Below, one piece after another: positions 45,318 through 51,595 of a stretch of DNA of 64,000 bases. Origin of the DNA: Algoriphagus aestuariicola (GTDB taxonomy: Bacteria; Bacteroidota; Bacteroidia; Cytophagales; Cyclobacteriaceae); contig NZ_JAFKCW010000004.1 in assembly GCF_017254835.1 (NCBI RefSeq), positions 401,266-465,265 on the forward strand, written 5' to 3'. The position numbers and the translations under genes are program-made. Under the pieces are notes generated by a model. The model saw only the letters and a program-made list of their open reading frames with translations, made no database searches and was not told the origin of the DNA. Within the stretch, counting starts at the first letter, position 1. Each line of letters begins with the position of its first letter.

Positions 45318-45341
45318 AAAGGCAGTCCGAAAACTGCCTTT
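45318..45341 (-). terminator. Terminator of tRNA-Ala
   Basis: Perfect 8-bp stem AAAGGCAG / CTGCCTTT, loop TCCGAAAA, followed by a T-rich run on the minus strand. It starts 5 bp beyond the tRNA 3' end. Confidence 0.8.
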
Positions 45342-45346
45342 AAACG

Positions 45347-45420
45347 TGGAGGATAACGGATTCGAACCGATGACCTCTACACTGCCAGTGTAGCGCTCTA
45401 GCCAACTGAGCTAATCCCCC
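45347..45420 (-). tRNA. tRNA-Ala (anticodon GGC)
   Basis: A 74-nt cloverleaf on the minus strand: acceptor GGGGGAT/ATCCTCC including the G3-U70 alanine identity pair, D-arm GCTC...GAGC, anticodon stem CTACA/TGTAG around loop CTGGCAG (anticodon GGC), variable loop AGGTC, T-loop TTCGAAT, discriminator A. The T-stem has one U-U mismatch, and CCA is not encoded. Confidence 0.95.
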
Positions 45421-45468
45421 AAACGGAGTGCAAATATAGAACGGGAATAGTTTCCCGCAAACAAAACT

Positions 45469-46077
45469 TTACTCTTGGGAATAATTTATTCTGGTCAGAA
45501 TGCTTCTGCCTAGCGTGACCTCATCGGTGAACTCGAGTTCGCCCCCGACGGGAATACCCCGTGCAATCGAACTTACTTTCACGCCACTCTCCTTAAGTCT
45601 TTTGCTCAAATAGAATGCGGTGGTGTCTCCCTCCATCGTGGCCGAGAGCGCCAGAATGACTTCGGATACTCCACCGCCGGAGATTCGGTCCATGAGGGTT
45701 GCAAAATTAAGTTCCTCGGGACCTATGCCTTGGATAGGAGATATGACTCCACCCAGGACATGATACAGCCCCTGATATTGGTTGGTGTTCTCGATGGCGA
45801 GCACATCCCTAATATCCTCTACCACGCAGATAGTCGCCTTATCCCTTCGGTGGCTTTTACAGATGCTGCATTCGTCTTGGTCAGAGATATTGTGACAGAT
45901 TTTGCAATAGCGAATCTCCTCCCTCATTCGGGTGAGCGCGAGGGACAGGGCCTCCGTGACTGCTTCGTTTTGTTTTAGGAGATGCAGGGCAAGTCTTAGG
46001 GCAGTTTTCTTTCCGATACCCGGGAGTCGGGAAATTTCGGTGACTGCATCCTCGATTAGTTTGGATGGGAAATTCAA
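45469..46077 (-). CDS. recR: Recombination protein RecR
   Basis: 202 aa. Begins with the helix-hairpin-helix region SRLPGIGKKTALRLALHLL, then a C4-type zinc finger (CKICHNISDQDECSIC) and a Toprim domain (CVVEDIRDVLAIENT, SATMEGDTTAFYL). Start is TTG at 46077 (reads NFPSKLIEDAV), the expected family N-terminus. Acts with RecFO in loading RecA. Lies 11 bp downstream of clpS. Confidence 0.95.
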   Translation of the reverse strand: MNFPSKLIEDAVTEISRLPGIGKKTALRLALHLLKQNEAVTEALSLALTRMREEIRYCKICHNISDQDECSICKSHRRDKATICVVEDIRDVLAIENTNQYQGLYHVLGGVISPIQGIGPEELNFATLMDRISGGGVSEVILALSATMEGDTTAFYLSKRLKESGVKVSSIARGIPVGGELEFTDEVTLGRSILTRINYSQE

Positions 46078-46088
46078 GGGAATCGGGA

Positions 46089-46382
46089 TTAAAGTATTGC
46101 AGCCTGGATGCCGGCTTCAAGGATGGCCTCGCACATAGGCTTCAATTCCTCCTTTGAGCCTTTCTTTACCGCACATTTGCCTTTGTAGTGGATGATCAGC
46201 GTGCACTGCTCGGCTTGCTCGTGGCTATGCTTGCAGACTTTCATCAGTACGGCTGTGACATGCTCAAATGTGTTGAAGTCGTCGTTAAAGACCACCAGAT
46301 CAAGTGCTTCCTGATCCAGCAAATCCTCCAGCAGGATTTCCGATTCCTCGATGTAGGGCAGGGATACGCTTAGTTGGTTCAT
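46089..46382 (-). CDS. clpS: ATP-dependent Clp protease adaptor ClpS
   Basis: 97 aa. Core motif VFNDDFNTFEHVTAVL, with the N-degron-binding NDDxNT loop, followed by EQAEQCTLIIHYKGKCAV. Delivers N-degron substrates to ClpAP/ClpCP. Operon with recR on the minus strand; the divergent gene is a sodium:solute symporter. Confidence 0.93.
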   Translation of the reverse strand: MNQLSVSLPYIEESEILLEDLLDQEALDLVVFNDDFNTFEHVTAVLMKVCKHSHEQAEQCTLIIHYKGKCAVKKGSKEELKPMCEAILEAGIQAAIL

Positions 46383-46434
46383 TTTGCAAAATTAAGAATA
46401 ATAGACAACTTAGCGACCCATTCAGCCCCTCTTT

Positions 46435-47880
46435 ATGGATCCCCAAGTAGTTTTGTCGGTCATTTCGGCCTATTTTCTTTTGCTTTTTTTGATCTCTTGG
46501 TTTACCTCTCGGCAGGTGACCGCCGACACCTTTTTCACCGGAGACCGGCAATCGCCTTGGTTTTTGGTAGCTTTTGGGATGATCGGCGCGTCGCTTTCCG
46601 GCGTGACCTTCATTTCCGTGCCAGGGGAGGTGGGCAATTCGAATTTCTACTATTTTCAAGTCGTCCTCGGCTATACAGTAGGCTATTTCACGATTGCGAA
46701 AGTATTGTTGCCGCTGTACTATCGACTCAACCTGATCTCGATCTACTCTTATTTAGAAGACCGTTTTGGCTTTTGGTCGTACAAGACCGGTTCATTTTTC
46801 TTTTTGCTTTCGAGGGCCTTGGGCTCATCTCTCCGGCTTTACCTCGTAGCTAGTGTGCTTCAGCTGATTCTTTTTGACGCATTAGGGATTCCTTTTTGGG
46901 TGTCGGTATTGATTACTGTCGGCTTGATTTGGCTCTATACGTTCAGGGGAGGGATCAAGACTGTTGTATGGACAGATACCTTGCAGACGGCATTCATGCT
47001 CTTGGCGGTGGTGATTACCATGGTTTCCATTGGCGGCGAACTTGGGCTACAAAGCCTAGGCGACTATGTTTCATCCATAGCTGATGATAGCCGTTCCCAG
47101 ATCTTCAACTGGGACTGGAAGGCAGGCACCAACTTCTTCAAGCAGTTTGTATCAGGCGCGTTTATCACTATCGTCATGACGGGATTGGACCAAGACATGA
47201 TGCAGAAAAACCTGACCTGTAAAAGTCTTGGGGAAGCGCAGAAAAACATGTTTTGGTTCACCACTATCCTCGTGATTGTGAACCTGCTTTTTCTTTCCCT
47301 CGGCGTCATGCTCTATCTCTATGCAGAAAGCAAGGGAATCTCCCTTCCGGCAAAGTCGGACCAGCTCTTCCCCATGCTGGCAACGGAGCATTTTTCCGCT
47401 TTCGCGGGCATCGTCTTTGTACTGGGAATTACCGCCGCAGCCTACTCCAGCGCCGATTCCACGCTGACCGCACTGACCACTTCTTTTTGCATCGATTTCC
47501 TCCAAATCGAAAGGAAATACCCGGCGGAAAAGCGCGTCGCCGTGCGTAAAAAAGTCCATATCGTCTTCACTGGCTTATTTTACCTTCTGATCTTGGCCTT
47601 TTATTGGCTCAATGACCAAAGCGTGATCAACTCGGTATTCATTATCGCCGGATATACCTATGGACCGTTATTGGGACTGTATTCCTTTGGCCTTTTTACA
47701 AAATGGAAGGTCAAAGACCGTGTAGTGCCGTATATGGCGGTACTGAGTCCCCTGTTGACGTTTGCAATCGCATCCAATTCGGAAAAGCTGTTTTGGGGCT
47801 ACAAATTCGGCTTCGAAGCGTTGATCTTGAATGGAGCCTTTATGTTCTTGGGCCTCTATTTAGCCCGTCGGAAAGACTAA
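46435..47880 (+). CDS. Sodium:solute symporter family protein
   Basis: 481 aa, about 13 membrane segments over the full length. GASLSGVTFISVPGE (TM1-like unwound helix), RGGIKTVVWTDTLQT and ITAAAYSSADSTLTALTTSF are SSS-family hallmarks. Couples Na+ entry to uptake of an unknown solute. Its stop overlaps the stop of the opposing alkyltransferase-like gene. Confidence 0.88.
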   Translation: MDPQVVLSVISAYFLLLFLISWFTSRQVTADTFFTGDRQSPWFLVAFGMIGASLSGVTFISVPGEVGNSNFYYFQVVLGYTVGYFTIAKVLLPLYYRLNLISIYSYLEDRFGFWSYKTGSFFFLLSRALGSSLRLYLVASVLQLILFDALGIPFWVSVLITVGLIWLYTFRGGIKTVVWTDTLQTAFMLLAVVITMVSIGGELGLQSLGDYVSSIADDSRSQIFNWDWKAGTNFFKQFVSGAFITIVMTGLDQDMMQKNLTCKSLGEAQKNMFWFTTILVIVNLLFLSLGVMLYLYAESKGISLPAKSDQLFPMLATEHFSAFAGIVFVLGITAAAYSSADSTLTALTTSFCIDFLQIERKYPAEKRVAVRKKVHIVFTGLFYLLILAFYWLNDQSVINSVFIIAGYTYGPLLGLYSFGLFTKWKVKDRVVPYMAVLSPLLTFAIASNSEKLFWGYKFGFEALILNGAFMFLGLYLARRKD

Positions 47881-48215
47881 ATCCCCAGCTCTTTCTCCGG
47901 GTCCCAAAAGAGCTTGTCAAAATCCCGGATCTTGTCGTTCTCCACGACCACACCTTCCGATTCCAAGAGTGCCTGCATCCGCGTGGGCGGTACAAAGTGG
48001 GCCTTTCCCGTAAGCAGTCCGTGCCGATTGACTACTCGATGTGCGGGTACGTCCGATAGGGTATGGGCGGCGTTCATCGCGTAGCCGACCATCCGGGCAC
48101 CGCTCTTCAGTCCCAAATAGTGTGCTATTGTACCGTAGCTGGTGACTCTTCCCTTTGGGATTTCGCGCACGACCTGGTAGACCAGGTCAAAGTAGTTAGG
48201 CTTTTCGCTGCTCAT
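47877..48215 (-). CDS. Alkyltransferase-like protein (ATL), MGMT family without acceptor Cys
   Basis: 112 aa from ATG 48215 (TTG 48227 is the longest frame but less likely). It has the DNA-binding helix-turn-helix region GRVTSYGTIAHYLG and GARMVGYAMNAA. The active-site motif reads PAHRVV instead of PCHRV, so Cys is replaced by Ala. ATL proteins bind O6-alkylguanine and pass it to nucleotide excision repair rather than transferring the alkyl group. The start region overlaps the 3' end of mscS by 20 bp, so the two are likely cotranscribed. Confidence 0.85.
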   Translation of the reverse strand: MSSEKPNYFDLVYQVVREIPKGRVTSYGTIAHYLGLKSGARMVGYAMNAAHTLSDVPAHRVVNRHGLLTGKAHFVPPTRMQALLESEGVVVENDKIRDFDKLFWDPEKELGI

Positions 48216-49089
48216 GGCTCCAGTCAATCAGGGCTTGGTTGATTTCTTTTTTGACGGTGATTTCTGTTGATTTCTCTCCCGTTTTGATCGGGAATTGATA
48301 CCGTACCAGAATGGTGTCGGCTTTACGCTCGATGACATTGAGCTGAGCTCCCTCTGGGAAGACAGTGTCTTTATATTTCTCCAGTTTGGATTCTAGGCTT
48401 TCCTCCAGCTTGGCTAGATGAACTTCGCTGACCACGGATATCTCCACGTCGAAGATCACCTGGTGCGTATTGTTTTTGGAAAAGTTGACTACATCAGAGG
48501 TCAGGGCCATGGAGTTGGGGATCAGGATGAGTTCTCCCGAATCGTTTTTGAGGACCAAATTGATCAGGGTAATGTCACGAATAAAGCCGGTGTGCTTGCC
48601 TATCTGGATTTTGTCACCGATCTCAAGCTGGTCCGAAAACATCATGATCAGGCCATTGACGATGTTGGTGATGTACTCTTTCGTCAGCAAGGCAATCGCC
48701 GCGGCGACGATGGTGATACTCGTCAGAAACTCCAGCGGTCGAATACCGAAGGCCAGCATCATGGATATCAGCACAGCGATGACGTTGAGCAATGTAGCGA
48801 TCCTATCGATGCCGATCATAAAATTGGGCTGGACCTTGGAGTCCTCCCGCTGCTGGAGATAGATCCTTAGTGTGATGATTCTTCCGAGAGAGATGATAAG
48901 GTTGGCACTGAGCAAAAAGATCACCGCGCGGATCATGTGGCCCAGCATGCTGTATTTTTCGAGGATGGGTCTCAAGAACGTATCGCCAGCATACAAAACT
49001 TCCAATATGACCAGAATGATGAGTTTTATGGCAAAGTTTCTTCTTCTCGCGTTTTCCTTAGTGCGTATGCTGCTTTTTAGGTGATTCAT
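48196..49089 (-). CDS. Mechanosensitive ion channel family protein (MscS)
   Basis: 297 aa from ATG 49089; a longer upstream frame overlaps the divergent SDR gene and is rejected. Several membrane helices, then the pore-lining helix and beta domain (GIRPLEFLTSITIVAAAIALL, QLEIGDKIQIGKHTGFI, LIPNSMALTSDVVNFS). Gates under membrane tension to release osmolytes. Overlaps the ATL gene downstream. Confidence 0.88.
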   Translation of the reverse strand: MNHLKSSIRTKENARRRNFAIKLIILVILEVLYAGDTFLRPILEKYSMLGHMIRAVIFLLSANLIISLGRIITLRIYLQQREDSKVQPNFMIGIDRIATLLNVIAVLISMMLAFGIRPLEFLTSITIVAAAIALLTKEYITNIVNGLIMMFSDQLEIGDKIQIGKHTGFIRDITLINLVLKNDSGELILIPNSMALTSDVVNFSKNNTHQVIFDVEISVVSEVHLAKLEESLESKLEKYKDTVFPEGAQLNVIERKADTILVRYQFPIKTGEKSTEITVKKEINQALIDWSHEQRKA

Positions 49090-49119
49090 GTTCAATCGAA
49101 AAATAAAGGCTAATTTTAG

Positions 49120-49127
49120 CAAATATA
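49120..49127 (-). promoter_or_regulatory. Putative -7 element (TATATTTG) for mscS
   Basis: Perfect TAnnTTTG match on the minus strand, 31 bp upstream of the ATG at 49089. The -33 region is not convincing. Confidence 0.4.
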
Positions 49128-49146
49128 GGACTGAATAGACGGACAG

Positions 49147-49824
49147 ATGAGCAGAAATATTATCGTGACAGGCGCAGCTGGGGCCCTCGGAAGGGCAGTT
49201 GTTGAGAAGTTTAAGCGGGAAGGATATCACGTGATCGCGCTGATCCGCCCTGACTCCGACGAGGCGGTGGAAGAAGCGGATGACAATTACGAAGTCGACG
49301 TCACTGACGAAGCTGCCGTGACAGATTTTGTCAAGGAATACCAAATCCAATATGGAGAGCTTGATGCTATCGCCATGTTGGTCGGCGGCTTTGCAGTGGG
49401 AAGCCTAGAGGAGACTACCCAAGCAGTTCTTTCCAGGATGATTCAATTGAATTTTTTCAGCGCTTTTCAGATAGCGAGTGGATTTCTTCCTTTGTTGAAA
49501 AAGCAGCAAAGGGGAACCTTCCTTTTTGTCGGTGCACGCCCAGCGCTCCAATTGGCGGATGCCAAAGGGGCTGTGGCCTATGCTTTGAGCAAAAGTCTGG
49601 TGATTTCCCTTTCGGAAATCCTTGCCGAAGAGTGCAAAGGCACCGATATTCGCACCCACGTTTTTGTGCCGAGCATTATTGATACCGAAGCCAACAGGAA
49701 GAGCATGCCCGATGCCGATTTCGGCAAATGGGTAAATCCAGTCGAAATTGCCGACGCGATGCATTTTGCGGTAAATACCCCTTCGCTGAGAAACGTGACT
49801 TTTAAACTATATGGAGGCGTCTGA
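49147..49824 (+). CDS. Short-chain dehydrogenase/reductase
   Basis: 225 aa. NAD(P)-binding motif TGAAGALGRAVV and catalytic YxxxK in AVAYALSKSLVIS; the Ser is probably in the FLFVGARPA strand region. Substrate unknown. First gene of a plus-strand cluster with an NTF2-like gene 3 bp downstream and a GreA-like gene 5 bp further. Confidence 0.87.
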   Translation: MSRNIIVTGAAGALGRAVVEKFKREGYHVIALIRPDSDEAVEEADDNYEVDVTDEAAVTDFVKEYQIQYGELDAIAMLVGGFAVGSLEETTQAVLSRMIQLNFFSAFQIASGFLPLLKKQQRGTFLFVGARPALQLADAKGAVAYALSKSLVISLSEILAEECKGTDIRTHVFVPSIIDTEANRKSMPDADFGKWVNPVEIADAMHFAVNTPSLRNVTFKLYGGV

Positions 49825-49827
49825 CCT

Positions 49828-50289
49828 ATGAAAAAAACAATCTTCTTATTGCACCTGCTCGTTTTTTCGTTTTCGATTGCCGCATTTTCCCAAACTGACG
49901 AGGAGAAGGTTGAAGCGGTGATCGAAAGTCTTTTCGACGGAATGCGTGCCAAAAATGCCGAGCAAGTAGCCGCGGCCTTCTCCCCGGAGGCCATTATGCA
50001 GACCATTGCTGCAAAGCCGGAAGGCACGACCGTTGCCAGCAGTTCGGTTGGTGATTTTGCCAAACGAATAGGCTCAACGCCTGCCGAGACCCAGCTTGAC
50101 GAACGTATCCTAGAATACCAAATCAAGGTAGACGGCGCATTGGCGTCGGTGTGGACTCCCTACCGCTTTTATCTCAACGGGAATTTTAGCCACTGCGGGG
50201 TAAATTCCTTTCAGTTGGTAAAAATGGCCGAGGGCTGGAAAATCGTCTACATCATCGATACGAGAAGAAAAGAACCTTGTGAAGAGTAA
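49828..50289 (+). CDS. Exported NTF2/SnoaL-like protein
   Basis: 153 aa. Signal peptide (MKKTIFLLHLLVFSFSIAAF) followed by a cone-shaped NTF2-like fold: EEKVEAVIESLFDGMRAKNAE at the start, DERILEYQIKVDGALASVWT and CGVNSFQLVKMAEGWKIVYI at the end. Function unknown. Lies between SDR and GreA-like genes. Confidence 0.78.
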   Translation: MKKTIFLLHLLVFSFSIAAFSQTDEEKVEAVIESLFDGMRAKNAEQVAAAFSPEAIMQTIAAKPEGTTVASSSVGDFAKRIGSTPAETQLDERILEYQIKVDGALASVWTPYRFYLNGNFSHCGVNSFQLVKMAEGWKIVYIIDTRRKEPCEE

Positions 50290-50294
50290 GTTTT

Positions 50295-50750
50295 ATGAAT
50301 GAATTCAAAGCGAAAGTCTATCAGACTGCGATCAGCCAACTGAAGGAAAAGGAGGCTCTCCTTTCTACCGAGCGTAAAAATATTATCGAAAGCATCCTTG
50401 AGGAGGAGAAGAACAGTGCCGGAGACAAGTATGAGACCGGCCGAGAGACGATGACCCAAGACCTCAATACGATCGAGGGTCAGATCAAACAGGGCAAGGC
50501 GGACTTGGATGAACTTTATCGCTTGAATACGATCAAGGACACTCCGGCCAGCGTGCAGGAAGGTGCTTTGGTCAAACTGGGAGCAGACTGGTTTTTGATT
50601 GCAGTGAGCATTGGCTTGGTCAAGGTGGACAATTCCAAGGTATTTCTCATGAGCAGAAATTCTCCGTTGGGCGAGCTGCTCATCGGCAAAAAGAAGAACG
50701 ACCAGGTGAATTTCCGCGGTAAGATGCATCTGATCGAGGAGCTGGTTTGA
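50295..50750 (+). CDS. GreA/GreB-like protein
   Basis: 151 aa. An N-terminal coiled coil (KEKEALLSTERKNIIESILE...ESAGDKYETGRE type) is followed by a C-terminal domain resembling the GreA/GreB FKBP-like part (LVKLGADWFLIAVSIG ... SPLGELLIGKKKNDQVNF). GreA-type proteins rescue backtracked RNA polymerase. The N-terminal acidic tip residues of true Gre factors are not clear, so a related but distinct role is possible. Confidence 0.7.
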   Translation: MNEFKAKVYQTAISQLKEKEALLSTERKNIIESILEEEKNSAGDKYETGRETMTQDLNTIEGQIKQGKADLDELYRLNTIKDTPASVQEGALVKLGADWFLIAVSIGLVKVDNSKVFLMSRNSPLGELLIGKKKNDQVNFRGKMHLIEELV

Positions 50751-50757
50751 TTTGGGA

Positions 50758-51186
50758 CTAATCTTTAGTCGGAACAAAGCTCATCAGTTCGGCAGAGCCG
50801 TCCAATAGAGTGAGCTTTTCTTTTTCGACTTTGAAGTTCTTGGCTTTTTCGAAGGCCGCAATAAATTCTTCTTCTCCTGAACCAGGACAGGCTTTTCTGG
50901 TCATGGCTCCTGGGTCCAGTCTGATCGCTCCAGGCCCGCCTTCGAGTGCAAACTCTCCCGAAAAGTTGTTGCAGCCAGCAAATCCGGCTAGGCGGCCTTC
51001 CTCAAGGAAGTTTAGGGTCGGGATTCCTGCGGGGTATTTGGAAAGGTCGGGGGCCTGTCCTGACAAGGAGGAAAGTTCCCAGCCTTTTCCGGTCAAAGCG
51101 CCGAGAGGATTGAGATTGTTGGTGCCCGCGCAGGCATTGATCAGCAGGAGCAAGAGGCTCAGGGTGATGCATTGCAGAGTTTTCAT
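50758..51186 (-). CDS. META-domain lipoprotein (HslJ-like)
   Basis: 142 aa; lipobox NAC after a hydrophobic signal (CITLSLLLLLINACAG). Mature part is a META/DUF306 domain: GKGWELSSLSGQ, FAGCNNFSGEF and the late MTRKACPG. HslJ-type proteins sit in the outer membrane and are linked to heat/novobiocin resistance. Opposed to the GreA-like gene with a short gap. Confidence 0.83.
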   Translation of the reverse strand: MKTLQCITLSLLLLLINACAGTNNLNPLGALTGKGWELSSLSGQAPDLSKYPAGIPTLNFLEEGRLAGFAGCNNFSGEFALEGGPGAIRLDPGAMTRKACPGSGEEEFIAAFEKAKNFKVEKEKLTLLDGSAELMSFVPTKD

Positions 51187-51402
51187 ATCTTCTGGATTTG
51201 GGTATTCTCAAGATAGCTATTTGAGGGAAAAGTGGGTATTGGATAGTTTTGCCAAAATCACATCTCATCTACATTTTCATTGACAAAAGCTTAAATTTTG
51301 GCTTGGGACACTGAATTAATTTCATGAAAATCGACAAAGTCTATGGTTTTGTTTGGTCAAACCGTTTTTTCGATGTAACCTTGCCAAGTCAACTATCCGC
51401 CC

Positions 51403-51516
51403 ATGGTACTTGCAGCCGATTCATTTTTATACGAAATCCGACTTTCCCCAGCGGGGAAGGCAGCTGCTTTTTTTTGTACCACGACCACCGGTATGACCAC
51501 CATGATTACGGGGTGA
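51403..51516 (+). CDS. thrL: Putative threonine-operon leader peptide
   Basis: A 37-codon ORF (ATG 51403, TGA 51514-51516), unrelated in frame to the surrounding chance ORFs. Its C-terminus is CTTTTGMTTMITG: seven of the last 12 sense codons are Thr (ACC or ACG), with one Ile and two Met. It ends 79 bp upstream of thrA. Such Thr-rich leaders cause transcription attenuation in enterobacteria; whether the same logic holds here is inference. Confidence 0.6.
   Translation: MVLAADSFLYEIRLSPAGKAAAFFCTTTTGMTTMITG
51442..51460 (+). promoter_or_regulatory. Hairpin inside the leader ORF
   Basis: Stem CTTTCCCC / GGGGAAGG (8 bp, one G-T pair) with loop AGC, seven bases upstream of a run of eight T. The gap makes it a poor intrinsic terminator, but it may pause RNA polymerase or affect leader translation. 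Confidence 0.4.
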
Positions 51517-51531
51517 CCCGTTATGATCATG
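51501..51531 (+). promoter_or_regulatory. Hairpin at the end of the thr leader
   Basis: Stems CATGAT/ATCATG (outer) and ACGGG/CCCGT (inner) around a GTGA loop enclose the leader stop codon. Ribosome position on the Thr codons just upstream would decide whether it forms, as expected for an attenuator. Confidence 0.4.
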
Positions 51532-51546
51532 AGTACCCGCCCCTGA

Positions 51547-51561
51547 GGCCAGTAAATGGCC
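51547..51561 (+). promoter_or_regulatory. Small hairpin before thrA
   Basis: Stem GGCCA/TGGCC with loop GTAAA, 35 bp upstream of the thrA ATG. No T tract follows, so it is not an obvious terminator. Confidence 0.3.
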
Positions 51562-51595
51562 CGTTTCAAGTTCCAAATAATACATTCCCTGTTTT

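Noticed and set aside
46387-46394. TAATTTTG element just before clpS
   Set aside because: It matches the -7 consensus but is only 5 bp from the ATG, which would require leaderless translation, and no -33 box is visible.
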